Source of the DNA: Arenicella chitinivorans
GTDB lineage: Bacteria > Pseudomonadota > Gammaproteobacteria > Arenicellales > Arenicellaceae
DNA length: 64,000 bases
Direction: 5' to 3'
NCBI RefSeq assembly: GCF_014651515.1
Contig: NZ_BMXA01000001.1
Span: 682,001-746,000, forward strand
The translations under genes were made by a program, and so were the position numbers. The notes under the pieces are model-generated. The model did not search any database, had not been told where the DNA came from, and saw nothing but the letters and a program-made list of their open reading frames with translations. Below, in pieces: positions 1 through 9,686 of this stretch (position 1 is its first letter; every line of letters starts with the position of its first letter).

Positions 1-579
1 GGCGTGGACGATCCCAGAGTTCTTGAGATCATGCAGGATCTTCCCCGGCATATCTTCGTGGATGAAGCGCTTGCCAGTCGCGCCTATGAAAATACTGCGT
101 TGCCAATTGGTCATGGTCAAACCATTTCGCAACCGTATATCGTCGCCCTGATGACGCAGACCCTATTTAATAAACCACGCGCCAAAGTGCTCGAAATTGG
201 GACTGGATGTGGTTATCAAACTGCGATGCTGGCGCCATTCAGCGAGCAGGTAGTCAGTGTCGAACGGATTGTGAAATTACATCGGCAGGCGCGAGACCGG
301 TTGTACGATCTTGGTGTGCGCAACGTCGTTTTCCGCCACGGTGACGGCTTCGCTGGATTGACTGACTTCGCGCCCTACGATGGCATCCTGGCAGCAGCGG
401 TGTCAGAAGATGTACCCGCAGAGTTGGTTGATCAACTGGCGCCGGGTGGTCGGATTGTAATGCCGGTCGGTCGTGGTGATCGTCAGAACCTAGTGGTCAT
501 CGACAAGACAAACCACGGTTTGGTACAAAACGAAATTGAAGCGGTTCGGTTTGTGCCGCGTTTAGCTGGGTTGGGGTAA
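1..579 (+). CDS. pcm: Protein-L-isoaspartate O-methyltransferase, 5' end cut by window
   Basis: This cytoplasmic enzyme methylates L-isoaspartyl residues of damaged proteins with S-adenosylmethionine, starting their repair. The visible part carries the family signatures PRHIFVDEALA, GHGQTISQPYIVA and the SAM-binding motif VLEIGTGCGYQTA. The reading frame is open to the first base of the window and the conserved N-terminal segment is missing, so the true start lies upstream; the GTG at base 4 is unlikely to be the start. The stop is 5 bases before the next gene, so co-transcription is likely. The order pcm, membrane gene, nlpD, rpoS resembles the surE-pcm-nlpD-rpoS arrangement of many gammaproteobacteria and supports the call. 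Confidence 0.95.
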   Translation, partial: GVDDPRVLEIMQDLPRHIFVDEALASRAYENTALPIGHGQTISQPYIVALMTQTLFNKPRAKVLEIGTGCGYQTAMLAPFSEQVVSVERIVKLHRQARDRLYDLGVRNVVFRHGDGFAGLTDFAPYDGILAAAVSEDVPAELVDQLAPGGRIVMPVGRGDRQNLVVIDKTNHGLVQNEIEAVRFVPRLAGLG

Positions 580-584
580 TCCAA

Positions 585-1178
585 TTGAAATTGTTTGAAC
601 CAATGTACCGCCAGGTGCTTAAATTAGCGCGTCATCCACAGGCTGAACGTTATCTGGCCGGTGTCAGTATGGCGGAGTCTTCGTTTTTTCCAATTCCAGT
701 CGACGTGATGCTGGCGCCGATGGTATTGGCGGCCCCGCAGCGAGCTTGGCGTCTGGCCACCATTACCACCCTGATGTCTGTGATTGGCGGAATGATCGGT
801 TACTTGATCGGTCGTTTTATTTTCGACTCGTATGGCGACCAGATTTTGACCTTCTTTGATGCGCACGAAACATTCGAGATTATCCGCGGCAGTTATCACG
901 AGCATGGGCTGTTTATCATCCTTTTGGCAGGGTTTACCCCGATCCCCTATAAAGTTTTCACCATCGCGTCCGGCGTGATGAGTATCGCTTTTCTGCCATT
1001 TGTGTTGTTGTCTTTGGTGGGCCGTGGTGCTCGATTCTTTTTGGTGGCGGGTTTGATAAAGCTCGGTGGCGACCAACTGGAAGATACCATTCACAAGAAA
1101 ATCGAGTGGCTGGGTTGGGCGACCGTGATTCTTGTGGTGGTCGGAATCTTGGTGTACACCATGACACATGGATCATAA
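585..1178 (+). CDS. YqaA-type inner-membrane protein (SNARE-associated/DedA-like family)
   Basis: A 197-residue hydrophobic protein with about four or five membrane segments (near residues 40-60, 62-80, 105-130, 130-155 and 175-195). The conserved stretch AGVSMAESSFFPIPVDVMLAPM and the later GFTPIPYKVFTIASG match the YqaA/VTT-domain family, relatives of DedA proteins that have been linked to lipid flipping and membrane homeostasis; the exact role of this branch is unknown. The start is the TTG at 585, 5 bases after the pcm stop; no ATG upstream fits. It ends 3 bases before nlpD, so it is probably part of the same transcript. Family assignment is firm, function is not. Confidence 0.85.
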   Translation: MKLFEPMYRQVLKLARHPQAERYLAGVSMAESSFFPIPVDVMLAPMVLAAPQRAWRLATITTLMSVIGGMIGYLIGRFIFDSYGDQILTFFDAHETFEIIRGSYHEHGLFIILLAGFTPIPYKVFTIASGVMSIAFLPFVLLSLVGRGARFFLVAGLIKLGGDQLEDTIHKKIEWLGWATVILVVVGILVYTMTHGS

Positions 1179-1181
1179 ACC

Positions 1182-2024
1182 ATGTCGCAAGCGAGTAGAC
1201 TGATACTGATTAGCTTGCTTGTTTGTTTTACCGCTGCGTGTCGGCCACCACCCAAGGTGGCGGTGGAAGAGCGCAGTGTGCTAACTGTACGTCAGGAAAC
1301 CGAAGCGCTTGGGGGGCAGTTGATCCGCTTTGTGCAACCAGGTGACACACTTTACAGTATTTCCTTTGCGCTGGGGTTGGATGTCAACAAGCTGGCTGCT
1401 TGGAATCGCATACAAGACACCAGCAAACTTCGTGTTGGACAACGTATTCGACTCACTGAGCCGATTGGATTTACCTACCCAATCACCAAGAAAGCGGTTA
1501 AACGAACGCCATCTAAGCGCAAGAAAGCCAGCGCATCGGCGTCGTCCCATAAGCCAGTGGTGACGCCCAAGGCTCCGGCGACAAGAAACGACTCTGTGCC
1601 AGAGAAAACGACCTCAACAACGGTTTCGACCTCGACGTCTAAGCCAACGACAGGCACGTTCAGTTGGCAATGGCCAACTCGAGGAACCGTGGTTGAGACA
1701 TTTAATGCGGCGAAGGGGCAACAGGGAGTCGATATCCTAACTAATGCCGGCGAGGCAGTGGTTGCTACTCAAGCCGGTGAAGTGGTTTACGTTGGAAATA
1801 GCCTTAAAGGGTATGGCAATCTAATTATTGTAAAACACTCGGATACGTATTTAAGTGCCTATGCCCACAACGAACATATCTACGTGCAAGAAGGCCAGCG
1901 AATCCAACAGCAACAGAAAATTGCCAGTGTGGGACGCAATAACAAACGACAGACTGCCTTACATTTCCAGATTCGCAAACACGGTAAACCTGTTGACCCG
2001 ATGAAATTTCTGCCTAAACAATAG
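1182..2024 (+). CDS. nlpD: NlpD-type lipoprotein: LysM plus degenerate M23 (LytM) domain
   Basis: A 280-residue outer-membrane lipoprotein that probably activates a cell-wall amidase during daughter-cell separation. It begins with a lipoprotein signal ending FTAAC (lipidated Cys near residue 20). A LysM peptidoglycan-binding domain follows at about 52-92 ([24 protein letters not shown]), then a Lys/Ser/Thr-rich linker and an M23 domain from about 165 to 280. The metal-binding His of the usual HXXXD motif is absent (GQQGVDI) and the final HXH is reduced to ALHFQ, so the domain should not be catalytic, as known for NlpD. Its position directly before rpoS fits; in relatives the main rpoS promoter lies inside nlpD. 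Confidence 0.92.
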   Translation: MSQASRLILISLLVCFTAACRPPPKVAVEERSVLTVRQETEALGGQLIRFVQPGDTLYSISFALGLDVNKLAAWNRIQDTSKLRVGQRIRLTEPIGFTYPITKKAVKRTPSKRKKASASASSHKPVVTPKAPATRNDSVPEKTTSTTVSTSTSKPTTGTFSWQWPTRGTVVETFNAAKGQQGVDILTNAGEAVVATQAGEVVYVGNSLKGYGNLIIVKHSDTYLSAYAHNEHIYVQEGQRIQQQQKIASVGRNNKRQTALHFQIRKHGKPVDPMKFLPKQ

Positions 2025-2064
2025 CGCTCTTCACGCGTATAGGAGTAGTATAGAAGTATCAACC

Positions 2065-3036
2065 TTGGGGGGTATCGATACTTTGAACACGAAGCAAAAT
2101 TTGCCGAAAGGTTCGCACACCACGAGCAGTAGTAGCGCCAAAGCGGTCACCAGTCCGGTGGTGCGTGAGCCGATTAACCACGACGCCGAGTTCCTTTACA
2201 TGCGGGAGATTGAGTTCGTCCCGTTATTGAGTGCAGCCGAAGAAGTGGAATTAGGACGTCGAGTACAGCAAGGTGACCAGGCTGCACGACAGCGGATGAT
2301 TGAGTCCAATTTGCGGCTGGTGGTCAAGATCGCACGCAAATACTACGCGCCAACTCTAGCGTTATTGGATCTCATCGAAGAGGGCAATATCGGCTTGATG
2401 CATGCGGTGGAGAAATACGATCCGGAGAAAGGGTTTCGGTTTTCTACTTACGCGTCATGGTGGATCCGACACGAGATTGAGCGTTCGATCATGAATCAAT
2501 CGCGTACCGTGCGTCTGCCAGTCCACGTTGTCCGAGAGCTGAACAAATACAAACGCGCCAGCTACGAATTGGTACAAACATTGCAACACGAACCCAACTT
2601 GCAGGAAATCGCTGATTGTATTCACCATTCCGTGGAGGACTTGAGTCGGTTGATGAATTTAAATCGGCGCTCTGCGTCGATGGACGAACCCCTTGGTTCG
2701 GATGGAACATCGACTTACACCATGCTTGATGCGATCGAGAATACCAATGCCGAAAATCCGATGGCTGTGGTGCAAAAGCACGAGATTGACGAGCACATAG
2801 ATCAGTGGCTGGATTATCTGGGCGAGCGACCACGAGAAATCATTGAGCGGCGCTATGGCTTGCGTCAACATGGATTATCACGCGGGGAATCACAAACACT
2901 GGAACAGGTTGCTAAAGCAGTAGGGCTGACGCGCGAACGTGTACGGCAAATCCAAATTCAGGCATTGGAGAAGCTGCAATCCATTCTGGTGAACAACGGT
3001 TATACCTGGGACGACGTTTCAGATTTCAAAAAATAG
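2065..3036 (+). CDS. rpoS: RNA polymerase sigma factor RpoS (general stress sigma)
   Basis: Group 2 sigma factor directing core RNA polymerase to stationary-phase and stress promoters. Region 1.2/2 begins at about residue 45 ([16 protein letters not shown]); the region 2 core carries [32 protein letters not shown] and [17 protein letters not shown]; region 3 follows, and region 4 ends with a helix-turn-helix, [18 protein letters not shown]. The length, about 320 residues, is normal. No ATG is available at the right place: the frame opens at TTG 2065, and a second TTG at 2083 sits about 10 bases after a GGGGGG run that could act as a ribosome-binding site. I cannot choose between them. A UUG start would make translation weak, which suits a tightly controlled sigma factor. 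Confidence 0.95.
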   Translation: MGGIDTLNTKQNLPKGSHTTSSSSAKAVTSPVVREPINHDAEFLYMREIEFVPLLSAAEEVELGRRVQQGDQAARQRMIESNLRLVVKIARKYYAPTLALLDLIEEGNIGLMHAVEKYDPEKGFRFSTYASWWIRHEIERSIMNQSRTVRLPVHVVRELNKYKRASYELVQTLQHEPNLQEIADCIHHSVEDLSRLMNLNRRSASMDEPLGSDGTSTYTMLDAIENTNAENPMAVVQKHEIDEHIDQWLDYLGERPREIIERRYGLRQHGLSRGESQTLEQVAKAVGLTRERVRQIQIQALEKLQSILVNNGYTWDDVSDFKK

Positions 3037-3075
3037 CTGTTTAAACGGTAATTTAACCGAGATTTGTGGCGACTT

Positions 3076-3093
3076 TAGCCAGTGAGCTGGCTA
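3076..3093 (+). terminator. Stem-loop after rpoS, weak terminator candidate
   Basis: A perfect 7-bp stem (TAGCCAG / CTGGCTA) closes a TGAG tetraloop in the 97-base gap between rpoS and alaC. No run of T follows, so it is a poor intrinsic terminator; it could be an mRNA 3'-end structure. Confidence 0.35.
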
Positions 3094-3133
3094 CAATACC
3101 GTGCTGTTGTGAAACCTCAACTACCTGTCCAGC

Positions 3134-4336
3134 ATGGCAAAGGATGATTTTCCGCGTATAGCGCGGCTCCCGCATTATGTCTTTAACATTGTCGGTGAAT
3201 TAAAAGCAGCTGCGCGCGCGCGCGGTGAAGATATCATCGATTTCGGCATGGGAAATCCAGACCAGCCGACGCCGCAACCTATTGTCGATAAGCTGTGCGA
3301 AGCGGCAAAGCGCGGGAATACGCATCGCTACTCGGTGTCGCGCGGTATACCACGATTGCGGCGCGCCATCAGTAACTGGTATGGGCAGCGTTATAATGTT
3401 GACATTGATCCCGAGCGCGAGGCGATTGTGACCATCGGCTCCAAAGAGGGTCTTGCGCATTTGGCGATGGCCACCGTGGATCGCGGCGACTCGGTGTTAG
3501 TGCCAAACCCAGCTTACCCGATTCATCCTTATGGGTTTATTATTGCTGGTGCTGATATTCGACATGTGCCGATCGGGCCAGGAATCGATTTCTTTGCTGA
3601 ATTGGAAACGGCGGTGCGCAATATGTTTCCAAAGCCCAAGATGTTGGTGCTGAATTTTCCCGGCAACCCGACTGCGCAATGCGTGGAGCTGGACTTCTTC
3701 GAACGTATCGTTGAAATGGCAATCGAGCATCAGTTCTGGGTAATTCAGGATCTGGCGTATGCTGACATCGTATTTGATGGTTACGTCGCGCCATCGATCA
3801 TGCAGGTGCCCGGCGCCAAAGATATCGCTGTCGAGTCGTTCAGTCTGTCAAAAAGTTACAATATGCCTGGCTGGCGGGTTGGCTTTATGGTCGGTAATCC
3901 GACCTTGATCGGGGCGCTCGCGCGCATGAAGTCGTACCTTGACTACGGTATGTTTACACCGATTCAGATTGCTTCCATTTACGCACTAGAAGCACCTGAG
4001 GCAAGTCAATGGGTTGGTGATATACGAGATATGTATCAACGTCGTCGTGATGTGCTCTGTGATGGTTTAACTGCCGCCGGCTGGCCAGTCGAGAAACCAA
4101 AGGCCACCATGTTTGTGTGGGCTAAAATACCTGAGCGGTTCCGAGAACTGGGCTCGATGGAGTTCAGTAAAATTCTGCTGCAGGAAGCCAAAGTGGCTGT
4201 GTCACCGGGTATTGGTTTTGGGGAATATGGTGACGAGTACGTGCGATTTGGCTTAATTGAAAACGAGCAACGCACGCGTCAGGCAATTCGCAATATCAAA
4301 TCTTTACTGTTACACCCGGAACGGGTGAAGACCTAA
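3134..4336 (+). CDS. alaC: Alanine-forming PLP aminotransferase (AlaC/YfdZ family)
   Basis: Class I/II aminotransferase of 400 residues that most likely makes alanine from pyruvate and glutamate in the cytoplasm. The PLP lysine is K240 in [12 protein letters not shown]. Other family marks are [13 protein letters not shown] near residue 35, the NFPGNPT segment (Asn contacting the cofactor) and [16 protein letters not shown] near the C-terminus. The ATG at 3134 gives the usual family length. It lies 14 bases before hom and then thrC, a block also seen in other gammaproteobacteria. The close DapL and AspC branches are less likely because of the YfdZ-like N-terminus ([13 protein letters not shown]). 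Confidence 0.9.
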   Translation: MAKDDFPRIARLPHYVFNIVGELKAAARARGEDIIDFGMGNPDQPTPQPIVDKLCEAAKRGNTHRYSVSRGIPRLRRAISNWYGQRYNVDIDPEREAIVTIGSKEGLAHLAMATVDRGDSVLVPNPAYPIHPYGFIIAGADIRHVPIGPGIDFFAELETAVRNMFPKPKMLVLNFPGNPTAQCVELDFFERIVEMAIEHQFWVIQDLAYADIVFDGYVAPSIMQVPGAKDIAVESFSLSKSYNMPGWRVGFMVGNPTLIGALARMKSYLDYGMFTPIQIASIYALEAPEASQWVGDIRDMYQRRRDVLCDGLTAAGWPVEKPKATMFVWAKIPERFRELGSMEFSKILLQEAKVAVSPGIGFGEYGDEYVRFGLIENEQRTRQAIRNIKSLLLHPERVKT

Positions 4337-4350
4337 TCTACGGATACCAA

Positions 4351-5661
4351 ATGAAATCAATCAAAGTCGGCATTTTAGGCTTGGGTACGGTTGGTGGTGG
4401 CACCGCCAATGTGTTGCAGCGCAACGCCGCTGAAATTACGCGCCGTGCTGGACGCGATATTGAAGTCATCATTGCTTCAGTGCGTGATTTAACGCGCGAG
4501 CGCCGGTGTGATTGCAGTAGTTTGCACCTTACAACGGACCCAGCGGAAGTCGTTAATCATCCAGATGTGGACATTGTCGTGGAGTTGATCGGTGGCGAAA
4601 CACAGGCGAAAGACCTAGTTTTGCAAGCGATTGATAATGGCAAGCACGTGGTGACGGCAAACAAGGCGCTGATTGCTTTGCACGGCAACGAGATTTTTGC
4701 TGCCGCGCAAGAAGAAGGTGTCTCCGTTCTGTTTGAAGCGGCGGTAGCTGGTGGTATCAGCATCATTAAGAGTATCCGTGAAGGGATGGCGGGCAACCGT
4801 ATTGACCTGGTCGCTGGAATCATTAACGGTACAGGAAATTTTATCCTGACCGAAATGCGCGACAAAGGCCGTCCTTTTGCGGAGGTTTTAACTGAGGCGC
4901 AGGCGCTAGGCTATGCGGAAGCGGACCCCACGTTCGATGTGGAAGGGATCGATGCGGCGCATAAACTGACAATTTTGGCCTCGATCGCATTTGGGATACC
5001 GTTGCAATTTGAGAATGTGTATACCGAAGGCATTTCCGAGCTGAGTCTGACCGACGTGGCTTATGCCGAAGAGCTTGGTTACCGTATCAAACATCTCGGT
5101 ATCGCCAAGGCTGATGCATCGGGCGTCGAGCTGCGTGTGCATCCGACGCTGATACCGGCAAAGCGCTTGATTGCCAATGTTAATGGTGTGATGAACGCAG
5201 TAATGGTGCGTGGTGACGCCGTTGGTAACACGCTGCATTACGGTGCTGGTGCTGGGGCTGAACCAACCGCCTCCGCAGTGGTGGCCGATATTGTTGACGT
5301 CGCGCGAACAATCACAGCGGACCCGCACAGTCGAGTACCGCATTTGGCTTTCCAGCCAGATGCACTGGCAAACTTGCCGATCAAGGCACAAGACGAATTT
5401 AAGTGTGCTTACTATTTACGCTTTGAAGTTAACGATGTCGCTGGTGTCATGTCGCAACTGTCAGCGCAGTTCGCCGATCAAGATATCAGTATCGAAGCAA
5501 TTACGCAGAAAGAGCCGCAACCCGGTGACGACTTCGTATCCGTTATTTTTATTACACAACGTACCTTGGAAGGGCGGGTTGACCGCGCTATAAAACGCAT
5601 CGAAGCAATGCAGGACGTGCGATGCAAAACCGTCAAGATTCGAGTTGAACACCTGAATTAA
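4351..5661 (+). CDS. hom: Homoserine dehydrogenase with C-terminal ACT domain
   Basis: Catalyses NAD(P)H-dependent reduction of aspartate semialdehyde to homoserine, the branch point to threonine and methionine. The N-terminal Rossmann motif is GILGLGTVGGGTANVL (residues 8-23). The catalytic domain has VTANKALIA, AAVAGGISIIKSI, GIINGTGNFIL and EADPTFDVEGIDAAHK. An ACT domain occupies about 355-430 (YYLRFEVNDVAGVMSQLS), the place where threonine feedback control usually acts. The protein is monofunctional, with no aspartokinase fused. It starts 14 bases after alaC and ends 6 bases before thrC, so the three genes are very probably one operon. Confidence 0.96.
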   Translation: MKSIKVGILGLGTVGGGTANVLQRNAAEITRRAGRDIEVIIASVRDLTRERRCDCSSLHLTTDPAEVVNHPDVDIVVELIGGETQAKDLVLQAIDNGKHVVTANKALIALHGNEIFAAAQEEGVSVLFEAAVAGGISIIKSIREGMAGNRIDLVAGIINGTGNFILTEMRDKGRPFAEVLTEAQALGYAEADPTFDVEGIDAAHKLTILASIAFGIPLQFENVYTEGISELSLTDVAYAEELGYRIKHLGIAKADASGVELRVHPTLIPAKRLIANVNGVMNAVMVRGDAVGNTLHYGAGAGAEPTASAVVADIVDVARTITADPHSRVPHLAFQPDALANLPIKAQDEFKCAYYLRFEVNDVAGVMSQLSAQFADQDISIEAITQKEPQPGDDFVSVIFITQRTLEGRVDRAIKRIEAMQDVRCKTVKIRVEHLN

Positions 5662-5667
5662 TTAGTT

Positions 5668-7068
5668 ATGAAATTTATCAGCACACGCGGTCAGGCACCG
5701 AGTCTGTCCTTCGAAGACGTTATTCTCGCTGGCCTGGCTTCCGACGGTGGATTGTATGTGCCCGAGGCTTTGCCGGAATTTTCGCCTGCCACCATCGCCA
5801 GTTGGGCTGGTTTGAGTTATCAAGAACTTGCGTTCGAGGTCATGCAACCGTTCGTTGACGGTGCCTTATCCAATACTGAGCTGAAGACCATAATCGATAA
5901 GGCCTACGCGGATTTTCGGCACCCGGCCATCGCACCGTTGGTGCAAACAGGCCACAACGAATGGGTCCTGGAACTGTTTCAAGGTCCGACGTTGGCATTT
6001 AAGGATTTTGCGCTGCAGTTTTTAGGACACCTGCTGGACTTTGTGCTCACTCGACGTCAACAGAAAGTGGCGGTACTGGGGGCGACTTCCGGAGATACTG
6101 GTTCGGCGGCGATTGAAGGTTGCCGACGTTGTGAGAACATCGATATTTTTATTTTGCATCCGCATCAGCGTGTGTCTGAGGTGCAGCGACGCCAAATGAC
6201 TACTGTTTTGGCGGATAATGTGTTTAATATTGCGGTAGAGGGCAACTTCGATGATTGCCAAAATGCCGTCAAAGCCAGCTTTCGTGATCAGTCGTTTCTG
6301 CCGGACGGTCGCCAGTTAGTGGCTGTGAACTCAATAAACTGGGCGCGCATAATGGCCCAGATTGTGTATTACTTCTACGCGGCACTCGCCTTGGGGGCGC
6401 CACATCGTCCCGTGTCTTTCTCCGTGCCGACTGGCAACTTTGGTGACATTTTCGCCGGTTATCTGGCAAAGCAAATGGGGCTGCCGGTACAACAGTTGAT
6501 CATTGCCACCAATGCCAATGATATTCTGCATCGTTGCATCGCTAACAACGATCACAGCAAACAAGCCTTGCAGCATTCTTTGTCGCCGAGCATGGACATT
6601 ATGGTGTCCAGTAATTTCGAACGCTTGTTGTTCGATCTCTATGGACGTGATGGCGCGCAGATACGACGCTTGATGCAAGAATTCGAAGACGGCACGATGC
6701 ATCTTGCTGAATCTGCGTTAACTTCGGCAAGGTCTTTGTTCTCCAGTTTTCGTCTTGACGATGCGCGCACACTTGAGATCATCAAAGACGTGTACACTCG
6801 TGGCGAATATCTGCTTGATCCACACACGGCGATCGGTGTGGCCGCAGCGCGAGCAGAGCGTTGGCATCAAGCACATCCAATGGTTTGCCTGGCAACCGCG
6901 CATCCGGCGAAATTTCCGGATGCCATCACTCAGGCGCTGGCGGAAAAGCAATCTGAGCCGTCATTGCCGTTACATATGCAGGATTTGTTTGACCGAGAAG
7001 AGCGGTATCAGGTGCTGCCAAATGATCTAGTGCAAATCCAGTCGTTCGTTCGCAGCACGTTATCTTGA
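5668..7068 (+). CDS. thrC: Threonine synthase
   Basis: PLP enzyme of 466 residues that turns O-phosphohomoserine into threonine, the last step of the pathway begun by hom just upstream. The N-terminus (MKFISTRGQAPSLSFEDVILAGLASDGGLYVPE) is typical of the longer bacterial ThrC group. The PLP-binding lysine is K112 in PTLAFKDFALQFL. The cofactor phosphate loop is ATSGDTGSAA, and FSVPTGNFGDIFAGY is also conserved. The ATG at 5668 is 6 bases after the hom stop. A 183-base gap then separates thrC from gspD, which therefore probably has its own promoter. Confidence 0.96.
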   Translation: MKFISTRGQAPSLSFEDVILAGLASDGGLYVPEALPEFSPATIASWAGLSYQELAFEVMQPFVDGALSNTELKTIIDKAYADFRHPAIAPLVQTGHNEWVLELFQGPTLAFKDFALQFLGHLLDFVLTRRQQKVAVLGATSGDTGSAAIEGCRRCENIDIFILHPHQRVSEVQRRQMTTVLADNVFNIAVEGNFDDCQNAVKASFRDQSFLPDGRQLVAVNSINWARIMAQIVYYFYAALALGAPHRPVSFSVPTGNFGDIFAGYLAKQMGLPVQQLIIATNANDILHRCIANNDHSKQALQHSLSPSMDIMVSSNFERLLFDLYGRDGAQIRRLMQEFEDGTMHLAESALTSARSLFSSFRLDDARTLEIIKDVYTRGEYLLDPHTAIGVAAARAERWHQAHPMVCLATAHPAKFPDAITQALAEKQSEPSLPLHMQDLFDREERYQVLPNDLVQIQSFVRSTLS

Positions 7069-7251
7069 CGCGATTGAACGCGCGTTGCTCGACATTAACA
7101 TGCTATTAACTCGCCGTTAGGAGTTCGCTAAAACGTAGTCAGTAGGCGGCTTTTTCAGTATGATGGCAAAAAAAGATAATAAGGACTCTGGTCATCCATC
7201 TACGCAACGATCAGGGTGAAAAAAACAAGCAAGAGAGCGTGATACAAACTC

Positions 7252-9675
7252 ATGAGTAAGGCCCTACTATTTCCAGGATCATTCAGGAAGATCGATCAGC
7301 GACTCTCTGCCGTCGGTGCATCGACTGCCAACTCGTCGTGGCAAACTAAACTGTCATGCTGGGCGAAGAAAATTGGCATCGCGCTGATTTGTGCGCATTT
7401 AACCTCCAACGCCGGGCTCGCTTCAGCGCAGTTGCGGGATGTGACGGATGAAGCGGAACAGCAGGGCGTGCGTCTAAACCTTCAGGATGTCGATATACGT
7501 GTCTTGATTAACACCGTCGCCGAGGTCAGTGGCAAGAACTTCATTGTCGATCCACGTGTTAAAGGCAAGGTGTCGATTATTTCTGGCGCTACCTTGGGGC
7601 CAGACGAGTTGTATGACGTGTTTCTCTCGATTCTAGAGGTGCACAACTTTGCTACAGTCGATTCTGGTACGGTGATCAAGGTGTTACCAGCGAATGTGAT
7701 TAAACAGCATCCGACGCCAACCTTGTTTACGCCAACAGCCGAGACGAATGATGCGCAGATTACGCAGATCGTCCAGCTCGAATTCGCCTCAGTGCAAGAC
7801 TTGGTGCCGATCATCCGACCGTTGATCCCGCCGACTAGCCATTTTGCGCCACACGTGCCGTCAAATAGTGTGGTGATTACCGATACCGCGGCGAATATTC
7901 AACGTGTGCTCAAAATTATTAACCGCATTGATATACCCGATAAACGCGCCAACATTCGAGTGGTCAATTTGGATCACGCCAAGGCCAGCACGTTGGCTAC
8001 CACATTGACCCAGCTGGTGACCTCGACGGCGGACCCGAAAGACGCAGCGAGCTCGGCAAAGGTCAGTATTCAACCATTCGATTCCATTAATGCCCTTATT
8101 ATCAGTGCGCCGGATGACCAGTTTGCGAAGATTCAAGCCTTGATTGGTGAGTTGGACGTCGAGCGGGAAATCGAAGGTGACGTCAATGTTATTTCACTCA
8201 AACACGCTAAAGCCGAAGATCTGGCGTCGATTCTAAAAGATATCACCGCGACCAAAGCCGATGGCGCTGTGAGCGAGTTCAATGTGCAGGCCGATGAGGC
8301 TTCAAACTCATTGATCGTAAAGGCGTCAGGAACACAGCTTAAAACGGTCAAGTCGGTCGTCGATAAGCTGGATAAACGTCGTGCGCAAGTGTATGTCGAA
8401 ACCATTATTGCCGAGGTGTCTTTAGACCAAGAAGCGGCGCTCGGTATTAACTGGAACATCGGGTCACAGGAAACGACGACAGTGACCGAGGGTACCGATG
8501 GCGGAGCTGGAACCTCGACCACCACCAGCAATCCAATCGGTATATTTGACCCGGAACGACCAGGTCAAGTGTTAGGTCGCGCGACTGCGAATCAAACGTT
8601 TGACTTAGGCACTGGCGGTTTCAATTTTTCACTGCTGGATTTCAGCAAGTATCAACTGGACGTGGTGATTAACGCATTACGATCTGATTCTAACAGCGAC
8701 ATTTTGTCGACACCGACGATTTTGACTCTGGACAATGAAGAGGCCGAGATTGTGGTTGGTCAGGAAGTGCCTTTCGTCACGGGTCGATTTAACAGTGGGA
8801 TCAACAGCGCGGTCAATCAGGGCGGGACCGATGGTAATGGCACCAATACACCCGTCGGCACTGGCTTTCAGACCATCGAGCGTAAAGACGTTGGTATCAA
8901 GTTAAAGATCAAGCCACAGATCAACGAAGGTGACACAATTCAACTGGAAGTATTCCAGGAAACTTCAAGCGTATCGCCGGTCCGTGTGGAAGGGCAAGCC
9001 GACTTAATTACCAATCTGCGCTCGATTGAGGGCGTCGTACAAGTGGACGATGGCCAGGTTGTGGTGCTCGGTGGTTTGATTACCGAGAACGTGGTGGACA
9101 CCGTCTCTTGGGTGCCTGTGCTTGGCAAGATTCCGTTGATTGGAAACCTGTTCCGCAGCAAGGGTAAGAAGGTCGAGAAGCGTAACCTGATGGTGTTCCT
9201 GAAGCCACGGATCATCCGTTCGCCGGAAGAGCTGGCGAAGTACTCCAAGACCAAATACAACGCAGTACGCCGTGATGGCCAGATTTCACGATTGAATACA
9301 TCGGACTTCCTGATTCCTGAAGTCGATCCACCGGTGTTGATCGAATACGAGGAAACGCTGGGCGAAGGTTTATTGGGGAGCGAACGCCAGGCCGAGTTGG
9401 CGCGCCGTGGCGAAGTGCGCAAGCCAGTGAAGAGTCGTATTAAGGACATCATCTTTGGTCGCACTTTTGTGTCGGACGATGAAATTTTTGAGAATGTCGA
9501 AGACGATTTCGAAATGCCACCGAAAAGGCCGAATGAGGATGAACTTCAGGATCTGGTTGATGAGCTGGAATACGGTGCTTCAGTTGAGGAATCCGTACCC
9601 AACGCTGAGGGCTCTTTACCCGACGCTGAGGGCTCTTCACCCAGTGACGATGTCATCAAGGCGGAAGACTTTTAG
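7252..9675 (+). CDS. gspD: Type II secretion system secretin GspD
   Basis: Outer-membrane multimeric channel of the type II secretion system, which exports folded proteins from the periplasm. The 807-residue protein has an unusually long N-terminal leader of about 60 residues before the cleavage-like SNAGLASAQ, then N0 (LNLQDVDIRVLINTVAEVSGKNFIVDPRVKGKV), N1-N3 domains, and the secretin C domain from about 375 to 650 (VPFVTGRF, VQVDDGQVVVLGGLI, VPVLGKIPLIGNLF). After the secretin domain comes an extra acidic tail of about 150 residues ending in a 21-bp duplicated segment at 9601-9642. The ATG at 7252 is assumed; a later start would shorten the odd leader. It is followed by gspE after 11 bases. 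Confidence 0.95.
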   Translation: MSKALLFPGSFRKIDQRLSAVGASTANSSWQTKLSCWAKKIGIALICAHLTSNAGLASAQLRDVTDEAEQQGVRLNLQDVDIRVLINTVAEVSGKNFIVDPRVKGKVSIISGATLGPDELYDVFLSILEVHNFATVDSGTVIKVLPANVIKQHPTPTLFTPTAETNDAQITQIVQLEFASVQDLVPIIRPLIPPTSHFAPHVPSNSVVITDTAANIQRVLKIINRIDIPDKRANIRVVNLDHAKASTLATTLTQLVTSTADPKDAASSAKVSIQPFDSINALIISAPDDQFAKIQALIGELDVEREIEGDVNVISLKHAKAEDLASILKDITATKADGAVSEFNVQADEASNSLIVKASGTQLKTVKSVVDKLDKRRAQVYVETIIAEVSLDQEAALGINWNIGSQETTTVTEGTDGGAGTSTTTSNPIGIFDPERPGQVLGRATANQTFDLGTGGFNFSLLDFSKYQLDVVINALRSDSNSDILSTPTILTLDNEEAEIVVGQEVPFVTGRFNSGINSAVNQGGTDGNGTNTPVGTGFQTIERKDVGIKLKIKPQINEGDTIQLEVFQETSSVSPVRVEGQADLITNLRSIEGVVQVDDGQVVVLGGLITENVVDTVSWVPVLGKIPLIGNLFRSKGKKVEKRNLMVFLKPRIIRSPEELAKYSKTKYNAVRRDGQISRLNTSDFLIPEVDPPVLIEYEETLGEGLLGSERQAELARRGEVRKPVKSRIKDIIFGRTFVSDDEIFENVEDDFEMPPKRPNEDELQDLVDELEYGASVEESVPNAEGSLPDAEGSSPSDDVIKAEDF

Positions 9676-9686
9676 TCACGAGTTGT

